Assembly (NCBI GenBank): GCA_945859605.1
Contig: OX243824.1
Coordinates: 32,893,820-32,957,819, forward strand
Length of the DNA: 64,000 bases
Source of the DNA: Lumbricus rubellus
Taxonomy: Eukaryota; Annelida; Clitellata; Crassiclitellata; Lumbricidae
Direction of reading: 5' to 3'
The notes below the pieces were generated by a model, which was not told the origin of the DNA, did not search any database, and worked only from the letters and a program-made list of their open reading frames with translations. Below are positions 40,201-48,731 of the stretch, piece by piece. Within the stretch, counting starts at the first letter, position 1; every line of letters starts with the position of its first letter. A program made the position numbers and the translations under genes.

Positions 40201-43158
40201 TCAGAAAGAGTTAACAAAGGTAAACAACCTGAAAGGTTAATTGAAACAATTAATAAAGTAACAACGGCTGAGTCAGAACCAAGAAATTATAAGGAAGCAG
40301 TATCTTGTAAACAGCAACAATCCTGGCGGAAAGCAATGGATGAAGAAATGAAATCCCTTAATGAAAATGGAACATGGATCTTAACAGAACTACCTGAAAA
40401 CAAAACAGCAATTGGTAGTAAATGGGTTTACAAAATCAAAAGGGATGAAAAAGGAAATATAACAAGATATAAAGCACGTTTAGTGGCACAAGGATATTCT
40501 CAGAAATTTGGAGAAGATTATGATGAAGTTTTTGCTCCTGTGGCAAAACCATCAACATTGAGAACTATCTTGACTATAGCAGGACTTAAAGGCATGACGG
40601 TAAAACACTATGATGTGGAAACAGCTTACCTGAATGGAGATTTATCTCATGAAGTCTACATGAAACAACCTGATGGATATCAGAAAGGCGCTGCAGAAGT
40701 TGTCTGTAAACTGGAAAAGAATTTATATGGACTCAAGCAAGGAGCGAATGAATGGAACAAAAAGCTCAATGAAGTACTTATCACTAATGGATTCAAGAGA
40801 AGTGATAATGATCTATGTCTATATTCAAAACAGTACGATGATGGATGGATTTATATTTCAATTCATGTGGATGACTTAATTGTGGCAGCAACAAAAGTTT
40901 CAATGATAAAGGAATTTGAAGAAGGTATGAATGAAACTCTGATCATGAAAGATCTGGGTGATTTGAAATATTATCTCGGAATACATTTCAAGAGGGATGA
41001 GCAAGGAATTTTCTTGTTACATCAAACAAGTTATATTGAAAACAAACTGAAGAAATACAACTTGGAAAACTGCAGACCATCAAATATTCCAGTCGACCCA
41101 GGGTATCAAAAGAGACAAGAAGTCGAAATTGATAAAGAAAATAAGGAGATGTACAGAAGTGCAATTGGAGCACTAAACTACCTAGCAACCAATACTAGAC
41201 CTGATATTGCAGTTGGTACATCAATACTCTCAAGATCTGTTAACAATCCAAAAGAAAGTGATTGGGTTGAGGTAAAAAGAATCTACCGTTACTTAAATCA
41301 CACTAAAGATATGAAACTCAAATTGGGAGATGTCAACGAAACAAAAGTACAGTTGATTGGTTATGTTGATGCAGATTGGGGTGGTGATGCCAAGGACAGA
41401 AAATCAAATACAGGGTATGTTTTCAAATATTTTGGAGCACCGATATCTTGGTCAAGTAGGAAACAAGCTATGGTAACATTATCATCAACTGAGGCCGAAT
41501 ATATTGCTTTGACTGAAGCTGCTCAAGAATCAATCTGGTTGAGACGACTATTGGATGATTTAAATCAAAACATAGTTGAACCTACTGTGTTGTTTGAGGA
41601 TAACCAAAGTTGTATAAAACTGTTGCAGAATGAGAAAGCCAGTCACAGAACAAAGCATATCGGAACTAAATATCATTTTGTACGAGAAATGTACAGAAAT
41701 AAGGAACTAGACATTAAGTACTGTCCTAGTGAACATATGATAGCTGATCTCTTAACCAAACCTCTAGAAGCAGTTAAAACTAGGAAGTTTACTTGTGAAA
41801 TTGGACTAACTTAAGAGAACAGTATATTTTGTTATTAGGATAAATTAGTCGTTAAGGAGGGGTGTTGAACTTTATTAGTTGCGCTATAGTAGTAACGACT
41901 ATATTGACTCTGATGTTGTATAGTCGGATGTTCTTGTTCTTTAGTTCTTGACTAAGCTTCCGTGCAAGGAGGTCTAATGGCGTTTGAGTTCTGAGACATT
42001 TCTTTTATTAATCATATTAAATCTCTTATCTATAAAGATCATCAGCTTCGTTTCTTAACAGATCTACCCTTCGATCGGAGAAACAAACTCAATTTCTGGC
42101 TCCCCGCTCTTGGACTGCTATCCGGCAGCGTCGTTCGTTCTCTGTCGCTGGTCCTACAACTGGAGTGGTCTCCCTGTTACACTGCGCTTAATTCCCAGAG
42201 GTCACTCCGCTCTGCTCCTTAAGAACCCCAGAACTGTCTTATTTAGCCATGGTTAGGCCGAGATTGCTGTTGAGTAGCCTACCTTAAAGAGGCGCTATAT
42301 AAATTTCTGAAATAAATAAATAAAAACCACACAGTTATTTTTCCACAATTCAAGTTAAATTACAGGGTTCATTTTCATTTACTTTACTACGTACATCATT
42401 AGTTTTCTACTTCCCTACGTACATCATTAAATTTCTACTCCCCTCTTCCATCATGTTGGTGTTATTTGATGGTCAGAAGAAAATCCAATTGGAACATCCA
42501 GACAGTCGCGATTGCATGTATATTAATTCTTCACCGATCAGCAAAATAATTCCTCTGGAGTGTTCTTAGCAAGGTGTGCAGACTTTATAGACTATAACAG
42601 AAGTCAGCCTACATGTATGTCAGATTATTTACAATTGATGTCAGTTTCATCAATAATTCCAAATATTAGATTAAATCTATATTTGTTTTCAATTTGCGAT
42701 TATTTACAGGAAAGACCATATGCTCTCTTGAGCAGCTTTATTCGTGTGTGTCAAAAGTCACAAGGTGGGCGATTGCTTTTGGCGTGTATCGCAATTTTGA
42801 TTGTCCACTTCAGTGCCATATAGCCACCTATCCACACTCAATAACTTCAAGTCCTCTATCAGAGCATTTCCTCAATTACATGTCGCAAAAGACACAGTTC
42901 AAGGGACGGAATCTGACGATGTCTAAGCTGGGCAAGGAACTCGTCTACCTGGATATCTTCTACTCTGACTTGAACTACATCGACATCCAAACAACTCCAG
43001 CCTACAATTTCCTCACACTGGTTTGCGACATTGGTGGTGCCTTGAGTCTGATTCTTGGAGGAACATTACTTACCATTATCGAAGTTTCCCAGTTGTTCGT
43101 CCTGCTACTAAACGAATTTGTTACTGCTGCAAGATTTGCTCAGATGCAACGCCGTTGA
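31240..43158 (+). CDS. DEG/ENaC sodium channel, copy C, complete 7-exon model
   Basis: Exons: 31240-31828, 32843-33000, 33250-33337, 35023-35135, 35988-36086, 36592-36721, 42710-43158. They join in phase to 1626 bp, 541 residues plus stop, the usual family length. Residues 1-105: polar cytoplasmic N-terminus. FANEATIVGLSYLV matches the gating segment before TM1, with Val-Gly where His-Gly is usual. TM1 about 133-152. Extracellular loop: CTFANQPC, GANNGLRLVLWVNQ, DEPAVSDLGF, the Cys-rich thumb SPYGDC...CQCQT and DCPLQC. TM2 about 492-525 with CDIGGALSL and the pore motif ILGGT (family norm GAS). Expected: trimeric plasma-membrane Na+ channel, ligand unknown (acid or peptide). Introns carry a MITE, LINE tails and a nested LINE-copia insertion. 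Exon 6 donor GTTTGT is weak. Confidence 0.9.
32408..32693. mobile_element. hAT-like MITE 3, in intron 1 of copy C
   Basis: 286 bp, ends CAGGGGCGGATCCAGG and GGATCCGCCACTG, exact 8-bp duplication ATTAAGAT. Same family as 24257-24673, with shared interior in opposite orientation. Confidence 0.85.
33770..34045 (-). pseudogene. LINE 3' end fragment, in intron 3 of copy C
   Basis: Minus-strand peptide KLAKRRQPGKKTVIEGKL, then GKRTRGRPRQN. It corresponds to the GKRRRGRPRKRW region of the LINE at 21347-23491 but belongs to another family. Stops right after. Confidence 0.6.
34412..34880. mobile_element. TA-flanked inverted-repeat element, intron 3 of copy C
   Basis: Ends GGGGGCCGTCCATAAAGTAC and its complement (ACTTTATGGACGGCCCC) form a terminal inverted repeat of about 27 bp, flanked by TA on both sides. 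This suggests a Tc1/mariner-like target. No transposase frame in 469 bp. Confidence 0.7.
36105..36310 (+). repeat. second copy of dispersed repeat with GATT tail
   Basis: Matches 7525-7770 from CAATCCTATAACCATTGGG to GATACTTACGGACC. Lies in intron 5 of channel copy C. Confidence 0.55.
37564..37761 (+). repeat. 5' LTR of copia copy 2
   Basis: 198 bp, TGTTGAACTTTATTAG to TTCTTAACA; no difference from the 3' LTR found. Confidence 0.93.
37762..37775 (+). promoter_or_regulatory. primer site, half tRNA-iMet
   Basis: GGTTATGGGCCCAG is the exact complement of the anticodon arm of initiator tRNA-Met. Drosophila copia is known to be primed by such an internally cut tRNA half rather than the 3' CCA end. 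Confidence 0.85.
37936..41814 (+). CDS. copia gag-pol polyprotein, intact
   Basis: 1292 residues from the ATG at 37936; the open frame extends 26 codons further up but without a better ATG. Domains: UBN2-type gag 1-190; zinc knuckle CFFCKKPNHIKRDC at about 212; protease DSGATTH with Asp about 275; integrase with HNRMGH/CECC zinc site, then the catalytic region DLIHTDVCG, RSDRGGEY, AERKNR; reverse transcriptase with KARLVAQGYSQ, DVETAYLNGDL and HVDDLIVAA (VDD in place of YVDD); RNase H with DADWGGD, SSTEAEY and EDNQSC. The order PR-IN-RT-RH is standard for Ty1/copia. Gag and pol are one frame with no stop or shift, so the Gag/Pol ratio must be set another way (Drosophila copia uses splicing). 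Confidence 0.93.
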   Translation: MTDKGKIAKLNNQNYQTWKFKVELLLIKEDLWDTVIKETPNPITEAWQSKDGKARATIGLLVEDNQLHLIRKQTTAKGSWEELKKYHQKATLSSKVNLLRKLCALKLTEHGDMQNHLAEMENLIDQLTSLGETLAEHLTVAFFLSSLPESYGTLITALESRPEDDLTVELVKEKLLEESARRTSNFATHKGQELKALKATKPVTHPKESRTCFFCKKPNHIKRDCRKYIQWKERNTDHVAKTLKENFIEEKPPEKVAHTCLKAYEKDIFCIWHVDSGATTHMCSNRNFFLNINRQYKSEVFLADGRKIQTAGNGEVMINFIKENGEIHVAKLCEVLYVPQLKGNLLSVKKLVNKGCEVVFKENRCIILKDGETIAIADDKNDLFEVRVSEQTNKVKQTHIAQVAQSCTGCIHVWHNRMGHRDSKAIQNMVNQNKVSGIVIKPCKFSGVCECCIEAKMTRKSIPKKSDSKSDEILDLIHTDVCGPMQTTTPGGKRYFMTMIDDHSKYTEVYLLANKSEVPDKIQEYVKHVQTKFGKTPKRIRSDRGGEYTAERLQKFMKSEGIQAEFTTPYTPQQNGCAERKNRYLTDMTRCMLKDADLPLKYWGETIMTANHLQNRLPVEGIEGTPFERWNKRKPNLSYIKKFGSKAYVAIPAEKRQKLDDKAKKLTFVGYEKGTKGYRLLDVNTDKVYISRDVIFLETDPHLSEVSNSDIDVEEKSSNSDFDDEIVQFPTHKLPEEVIIQQDTETTDSQVNVRRSERVNKGKQPERLIETINKVTTAESEPRNYKEAVSCKQQQSWRKAMDEEMKSLNENGTWILTELPENKTAIGSKWVYKIKRDEKGNITRYKARLVAQGYSQKFGEDYDEVFAPVAKPSTLRTILTIAGLKGMTVKHYDVETAYLNGDLSHEVYMKQPDGYQKGAAEVVCKLEKNLYGLKQGANEWNKKLNEVLITNGFKRSDNDLCLYSKQYDDGWIYISIHVDDLIVAATKVSMIKEFEEGMNETLIMKDLGDLKYYLGIHFKRDEQGIFLLHQTSYIENKLKKYNLENCRPSNIPVDPGYQKRQEVEIDKENKEMYRSAIGALNYLATNTRPDIAVGTSILSRSVNNPKESDWVEVKRIYRYLNHTKDMKLKLGDVNETKVQLIGYVDADWGGDAKDRKSNTGYVFKYFGAPISWSSRKQAMVTLSSTEAEYIALTEAAQESIWLRRLLDDLNQNIVEPTVLFEDNQSCIKLLQNEKASHRTKHIGTKYHFVREMYRNKELDIKYCPSEHMIADLLTKPLEAVKTRKFTCEIGLT
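41854..41862 (+). promoter_or_regulatory. polypurine tract of copia copy 2
   Basis: AAGGAGGGG directly upstream of the 3' LTR; the same tract precedes the 3' LTR of copy 1. Confidence 0.75.
41863..42060 (+). repeat. 3' LTR of copia copy 2
   Basis: 198 bp, followed by GATCT, the target duplication. Confidence 0.93.
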
Positions 43159-43589
43159 AAGGTTGATTTATAAATACAACGTCATGGATCTATGAATAGT
43201 TTATTCAATTTCTTGTAGACCATAAATTGAAGTTTGTCAATTTATGGTTCTAACGTTTTAATGCAGGATGAACAATGCATGATATTTTGATTCTATTTTA
43301 AATTAAATGACACGTGTGCTTTAGTTTACAGAAGAATATGTGCTCTTGTGACAGTTTTGGTTTTTTCGGACATTGAAGCAAGTTATTTTAATTAGGCCTA
43401 GGCCCTCTGGTCTGATTCATGCGCTACACGGTAATTGTGTAGGCCTATTTTTATTTAACGAAAGTTATCCTAAATTTCTACTGAAATTTTCTGCACTTAT
43501 ACAAATAAACTCCTTGATATTGTATACGTTGTGGAGGTTTTTCATGTATGCACATTTTACAAGATGGGCCAAACGGTTATTTGACCGCA
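43159..43589. other. 3' flank of channel copy C
   Basis: A candidate AATAAA lies at about 43505. Two TAGGCCTA octamers (43395, 43440). No gene. Confidence 0.45.
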
Positions 43590-43985
43590 ATCTATGGCAC
43601 CATAGATGTCGGATAGGAGGCGGACCAGTAGACTAGTGTCTCGCTAGAGTAGTTCCTAAAAAAACGACTATAAGGAGGGGAGTAACAATTTCTCACAAAC
43701 TTAAGCAATTAGCTGATTATAAACAATTCGCCCCAATATTTTACACAAGAATGTCACATTTACATTGGGACGGTAGTTTAGATCGCTTCTAGTCCATCTC
43801 GCTTCAAGGTTGAAGGGAGGATAGGCCGCTTCTGGGACGTAGGTAGATGAATCTCCTGGATCGACAGGTTGCAGAGCATGGTAAGAAACGGAAGGAGGTC
43901 GTCTACAATATTATTCTTTGGAAATTAACGTGGGCGCAGGGTCCAGCTCACACGTTTTCAAGGCAGCACCTCGGATGCAGCATCG
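43590..43985 (-). pseudogene. CR1/L2-like LINE fragment, RT fingers region
   Basis: Minus-strand peptide pieces NNIVDDLLPFLTMLCNLS, IQEIHLPTSQKRPILPSTLK, and after stops and shifts YSRFFRNYSSETL. They match the order DD.LPFLT..CN.S, LP.S.K.AI..P.LKK, SGFR..HSTETA of the RT N-terminal half in CR1/L2-type LINEs. Confidence 0.65.
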
Positions 43986-44072
43986 TAACTCTTTTCTTGA
44001 TATCTCACTGAGGACTGAAATACGAGCATCAATTCCGGAGAAAAAGACTCAGATGTAGCAATATGAATTGAT

Positions 44073-44075
44073 ATG

Positions 44076-44143
<68 letters not shown>

Positions 44144-44173
44144 TATATATGAAATAATTTGTTTGATGTTGAT

Positions 44174-44236
<63 letters not shown>
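44073..44236. repeat. two (AAT)n microsatellite tracts
   Basis: (ATA/AAT)n at 44076-44141 and 44176-44236, separated by 35 bp. They create artificial poly-Ile reading frames on both strands. Confidence 0.95.
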
Positions 44237-44238
<2 letters not shown>

Positions 44239-44778
44239 TAATTTCTATGGCGCGTAACACAGCCTCCTGTTACAAGGGCGCCTCACATTACTAAACTAAA
44301 CAGCAGGATAGGCCTTGAGGAATAGGCTAAATGAGTCTTAAGTCCAGATTTGAAGGAGTCAACCGAGCCAGCCGCTCGCAGGGCGGGAGGAAGACTGTCA
44401 GAATTATCTTTGCACTCAACCAACCTAGAAATACGTCGGCGGTATTAGTAGAGGACAGTCACTTTAGCCGATCGTAGACATCATGAATAAAACTATTACA
44501 TTACAAGACATGATCCTCTAACATTTACAGCCAAACTGGCCAGCGATATCCGAACCAGCTTTATTGAATAGACCTAATTGTAGGCTACATGTAGGTCTAT
44601 GTCAATCAAGAAACATTCTTCCATGAAACAAATTTGTACAAAATACAATATCACTTGAAATGGTCGATAGCAGTTGATCTCAGAATTGGAAACGAGTTAA
44701 GTTAAAAGAGAACTCGTCGTTGTATCCACTATCCAAGTTAAAGACCAAAACTCTATTCGATTTCGCTCGCACTGCTAG

Positions 44779-44781
<3 letters not shown>

Positions 44782-44833
<52 letters not shown>
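44782..44833. repeat. (CA)n microsatellite
   Basis: About 25 uninterrupted CA dinucleotides. Confidence 0.97.
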
Positions 44834-45371
44834 CGCACAGATACGACTTTAATTATGTGTTGTTGTGTAGATCTAATTTTTTTCTTAACTTGCAATCACC
44901 AGTTCATATTAGACCCTACAGGGCCTACATGTACATCATTACTTTCATATATAATTATGATTGCAAATTACTACGCCCATACGTGTTTAACTACTTTGGC
45001 CACGCCCAGCCACTGAGAGAAATGACGTCAAAATGACGTCGACAAAAAAAGTGACAAATTAAGGTTATGAACTAAAAAGGCATAATTTGCATACGACCGT
45101 TAATCTCGTCTTAATTTCGTGTTAAATATCGCCTCAAAATTTAAGATGTCAATAACTCGGGATTTAAAGTGAATTGAGAACTGAAAATAGTCCCGTTGGC
45201 CTACAAATTCGCATGCGAAGAATTTGCTAATTGTTTGGCCGCGGTACCACGTCCACTCGTCCAGTTTCAGAGCCTTTCTTGGGACAGACATAGCCTACAT
45301 CGCCACAGAATGACAAACTTTCTCAAATATAATCACATGGCGGGATACACAACTGTGAGCTCTTCAAGTCT
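44834..45371. other. 3' flank of the methyltransferase gene
   Basis: No coding content. The palindromic pair AATGACGTCAAAATGACGTC at 45021-45040 contains two TGACGTCA-like sites. Confidence 0.4.
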
Positions 45372-46373
45372 TCATATAAGGAACAGTTGGTTCTTTGGTA
45401 AATCTTCTTTTTTGAACAGAATATCGAAAGTCCATATTGTCCAATTAGCGTCTAGTTCCTGTTCGCTTCTTGGATCATAGACATTGTAACCTCTTTGATA
45501 GAAGAATTCCAGAAAACGATCAACTCTTCGCCGTTGATCCTCAGTTTCTCCATAGCGCTTGGCATAGAAATCCCATTCCATCTGGATCATCACAACGTCG
45601 ACCTCGTCGAAGAACCGCGCAGCACATTTTCTCTGGAAAATCATGATTTCTGCTTCTTGAGCATCGATTTTCATTAACACTTTTTTGTGTCTTACGAATG
45701 GTATCAATTTGTTAAGGACAGTCACTTTGGTTGAGAGACACCCAGGACAAGTTGAATTGTCGTCCATGAACGTATCGCCACGATTACGAGCGTCGAACTG
45801 TAGAAAGGTTTTCGATTCTTCATTGGAAAGAGCATAGTGAAAGATATCCACATTCTTTTCTATTCGCCCGATATGAACGGACTTTGCTAATCGTCGCACA
45901 GTGTCTTTGTTAGGTTCAACCGAAACAACATGAATACCGGAATGTGCAATTGGCAGCGAATATGTTCCAATGTTTGCACCAAAATCCACAAATGACACAT
46001 CGGGATGTTTGCGAAAGAAAACGAGCAACTTCTGAACTAGATCTGGTTCAAAGTATTGGCCAGCAGTGACCAATCTCGAAACTATAGTATCGTTCATTGG
46101 ATTGTAGATACACATCGAGAAGACGAGGTTGCCGAGTGTCACATTGACGCAATTGACATCAGATTGATGTTTATATTGCTCTGGATCGAGCACCTGTAAG
46201 CCTGACAGCTGCTGCTGCTTTCTGATGGTGTCGGGTGTTCCCTCCCAACGACCGAGATCATGAACTAATTGAGTTAAGCCATTCTTTGATGTGTTGTACC
46301 GTAGAACGAGGGTCATCATGCAAAGCAGGAGGATGCCACAGATGACCACCTGCAACGATCTTGGATACATCAT
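45372..46373 (-). CDS. FkbM-family methyltransferase, type II membrane protein
   Basis: A single exon of 333 residues from ATGATG at 46373. Residues 8-25 are a hydrophobic signal anchor (VVICGILLLCMMTLVL) after a short basic N-terminus, so the enzyme should face the Golgi/ER lumen. The SAM-binding Rossmann motifs are clear: VDFGANIGTYS at about 129-139 and VVSVEPN at about 149-155. The family signature follows with KVLMKIDAQEAE, where the usual D-x-E/G stretch is kept, then MIQMEWDF. N-glycosylation sequons NVT, NDT and NST fit a lumenal domain. Known: FkbM-type enzymes are SAM-dependent O-methyltransferases, and animals have many lineage-specific copies acting perhaps on glycans. The substrate is unknown. 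Absence of introns could reflect retroposition or an ancestral state. Confidence 0.88.
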   Translation of the reverse strand: MMYPRSLQVVICGILLLCMMTLVLRYNTSKNGLTQLVHDLGRWEGTPDTIRKQQQLSGLQVLDPEQYKHQSDVNCVNVTLGNLVFSMCIYNPMNDTIVSRLVTAGQYFEPDLVQKLLVFFRKHPDVSFVDFGANIGTYSLPIAHSGIHVVSVEPNKDTVRRLAKSVHIGRIEKNVDIFHYALSNEESKTFLQFDARNRGDTFMDDNSTCPGCLSTKVTVLNKLIPFVRHKKVLMKIDAQEAEIMIFQRKCAARFFDEVDVVMIQMEWDFYAKRYGETEDQRRRVDRFLEFFYQRGYNVYDPRSEQELDANWTIWTFDILFKKEDLPKNQLFLI

Positions 46374-46594
46374 AACTGTTGAATAGAATTACTTTTGAAA
46401 GTTCCTGTTGATTTGAAAATTTATTTCAAGACAATCTGCAACTCACATAGACAACCTGTTTTACAAGACATTAGTGGTTGCGCAGAACTATCAGCTATTT
46501 ATTATTGGAACGGCATTCCAAAATCTCGGTCCAGAAATTTAAAAATCACTCTCAAAAGCACTGTTCAACCGTGTTAAATTATTAAATCAATTAG

Positions 46595-46808
46595 GATTAA
46601 TAACAGGCAGAACAAAGGTTACCAAACGCTGCACTGCATGGACATGTAGAGGGAGAAAGAAGCAGAGGGAGACAGAGGAAGACTTGGATGGATAACATCA
46701 AGGACGATCTGAGGGAGAAAGGCACCAGCTTAGCTGAGCTTGGTGAAACAATCAGGAGCAGAGAAGTTTGGAGAAATTTCATAAAGGCCTCATCGGCATA
46801 TCATTGAC
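46595..46808 (+). pseudogene. LINE 3' end fragment
   Basis: The frame reads ALHGHVEGERSRGRQRKTW, then MDNIKDDLREKG and IRSREVWRNFIKASSAYH before a stop. This is the C-terminal G-x-R-x-R-G-R-x-R-x-x-W signature of LINE proteins, distinct from that at 21347-23491. Confidence 0.72.
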
Positions 46809-47016
46809 GGAAGAGAAGAAAGAAGAGGAATAATAACTGATTTTAAATGCTCTGATTTGCCAAAGATCTATGTTTGGGGATATTGACTGAATTCCTCTCT
46901 TCTCAGTGCCGTAATAAATTATGTTCTCATAATTATCTGAGACACATGCAAATTTGAACAACAGATGCACATCTTAGCATGTACGATTGTACGTGCTTGT
47001 TGGCTAATTTTGTAAT

Positions 47017-47350
47017 GCATTTATCTTTCAGACATTTTCTATATGAACACTGAAAAAGCAGGAGGACCCATCTATTCTGATAACTTCCAGGCATTTAATG
47101 CAGAGCTGTACAGTGACTGCGGGTGTAGCCTATGTAATGAATGTCATTGCGTGGGTTTCAGCATGCATTGCATATTGCATTGCATCTATAAATTTATATA
47201 GCTAGTTTTTACATGCATTTGTCATTCGTTCAGTCATTTTCCATATGAAAACTGGAAAAGCAGTGCTGCAGTAGGACCAATTTATCCTGGTAACTCGCAG
47301 ACATTTAATGTGAAGCTGTAGGCCTACTACCTGTGTATGTAATGAATGTG
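47017..47350 (+). repeat. about 135-bp direct repeat pair
   Basis: GCATTTATCTTTCAGACATT onward (47017-47150) is repeated at about 47211-47350 with about 80 percent identity (shared TTTTCYATATGAA, AGCAG...AGGACC, CAGRCATTTAATG, GTAATGAATGT). Confidence 0.6.
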
Positions 47351-47372
47351 CTCATCGCACATTGACTATTCC

Positions 47373-47925
47373 ACGACAACTGGTTTACCGACAACTCGTA
47401 TACCGACAACTCGTCTCCGGACAATAATTGGTCTTACGACAACTGGTCTACAGACGAATAGTATTGATGAAATAGAAGCTGGATTTAAGAAAATGGGTTT
47501 TTAGCTTAAATGGAAGCTGGATTGATGATTTTCATTCATGTAGGCCTATTCCAACATGCACCCATTTCTACTTCAAATTTAAAAATATCTTCATCCAGCT
47601 TCTATTTCTCGCCTGTTATTTTAGTCAATCCAGCTTCTATTTCAGATATAAAAATACCCTCATCCAGTTTCCATTACTTACGCGGTTTTCCTATCAATCC
47701 AGCTTCTATTTGAGATCTAGAAATACCTTCATCCAGCTTTTATTTATCATGCGTTATTTTCGTCAACCCAGTTTCTATTTCACCTGTAAAAGAACCATCA
47801 TCCAGCTTCCATTTCTCAAACGCTGGATCAGCTGTCAGTAGACCAGTAACTGTTGTCGTTAGACGAATTGTCTGGAGACCACTTGTCGTTAGACGAGTTG
47901 TCGGTAGACGAGTTGTCGTGACACC
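47373..47925. mobile_element. foldback-like element, most complete copy
   Basis: The left end 47373-47458 and right end 47831-47925 are inverted arrays of 15-bp units (ACGACAACTCGTCTA and complement GTTGTCGGTAGACGA), the right one ending GTCGTGACACC. Inside, + units TGAAATAGAAGCTGGATT (47465-47530) face complement units TCATCCAGCTTCTATTTC (47595-47820). The interior matches 2250-2540 and, inverted, 2640-2790. No coding frame, so it is non-autonomous. TU-like by architecture. Confidence 0.65.
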
Positions 47926-48419
47926 ATATTATATAGGACCTACTGTATATACATTCATGCACACATACATACGTGCATACATAGAGGGCCTGCATAAGGA
48001 CAAGACTCATAACATAGATGCACATGAATCCTACAAGTTTTTCCGAAAAAAAAAATTGAATAATGGATGTTCCATGCAGGCTTCTATAATTATTATCAGT
48101 GTGTTACAGTAGTGGTTATCAAACACTAAGTCTTACCGAATAACTTTCCTTTTCGTCTATTAGAGTGTCAGATACCATCCTAAGCCTATAATAGCATTAT
48201 ACCTGAAATGTTGCTCGACGAGTTATGCCGATATTTTTCGATATTTTTACCGCTGTGAATACTCACCTAATTTTTTTCTTTTGTAAATACGTCACTCTTG
48301 TTGACGAACACAGTCATCTGCTTATAACCTAGAATAGCACAGTACGCAACTTTAGTAGCCTACTCTACACGACATCACGTGACGCCTTTCGTGTGTTAAA
48401 AGTTCATGTGCGTGCAGAG
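47926..48419. other. no gene recognised
   Basis: AT-rich; nothing beyond a short ACATACATACGTGCATACAT repeat at 47962. Confidence 0.4.
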
Positions 48420-48731
48420 AGCGAATGGGACAACTATATTAGATGCATTGTGGATAGACTGAGATATCAACGAACAAAACCATGATAATAGCTTATTGAA
48501 CTTAATCGTTTGCCATCGCGTGATAGTTTTCGTGCTGATACGGAAGATTGCGGACTGGTGTGAACTGTTGACAATGATAGGCGAATGGGACAACTATATT
48601 AAGCTTAGATGCATCGTGGATAGACTGAGATATCAGCGGACAAAACTTATTGAACTTTATCGTTTGCCATCGCGTGATAGTTTTCGTACTGATACGGAAG
48701 ATTGCGGACTGGTGTGAACTATTGACAATGA
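48420..48731 (+). repeat. tandem duplication of about 160 bp with conserved frame
   Basis: GCGAATGGGACAACTATATT through GGACTGGTGTGAACT occurs twice (about 48422-48582 and 48581-48731). Both copies can encode EWDNYI, then RCIVDRLRYQRTK, and LPSRDSFR.DTEDCGLV before TGA. Copy 1 is shifted by an 11-bp insertion. Could be a duplicated terminal exon of an unknown gene or part of a repeat. Confidence 0.5.

Larger units (their letters stand above)
37564..42060 (+). mobile_element. Ty1/copia-type element, intact copy 2
   Basis: 4497 bp. LTRs 37564-37761 and 41863-42060 are identical by eye, and the target duplication is GATCT (37559-37563 and 42061-42065). One long frame is uninterrupted. A young copy, inserted in the same orientation as the host channel gene. 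Confidence 0.95.
36797..42330 (+). mobile_element. CR1-like LINE remnant split by copia copy 2
   Basis: Left part 36797-37563: SKLDYCNSLFHNI and VETWMSSNRLRLNHTKTQ, then QELTFNRHINLLCRSCYYQL, FVVSRLDYCSTLYHGLPA. These are the RT-to-C-terminal motifs of CR1-type LINEs, with stops. The right part 42066-42330 continues after the copia insertion and ends in an AAAT tandem tail. The two partial SRLDYC motifs suggest two overlapping LINE pieces. All of it lies in intron 6 of channel copy C. Confidence 0.72.

Noticed and set aside
43958..44294. Poly-isoleucine reading frames on both strands
   Set aside because: Produced by the (AAT)n microsatellites.
45021..45040. CRE-like palindromes as a promoter of the methyltransferase
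   Set aside because: They lie 3' of the gene on its strand; no evidence of regulatory use.
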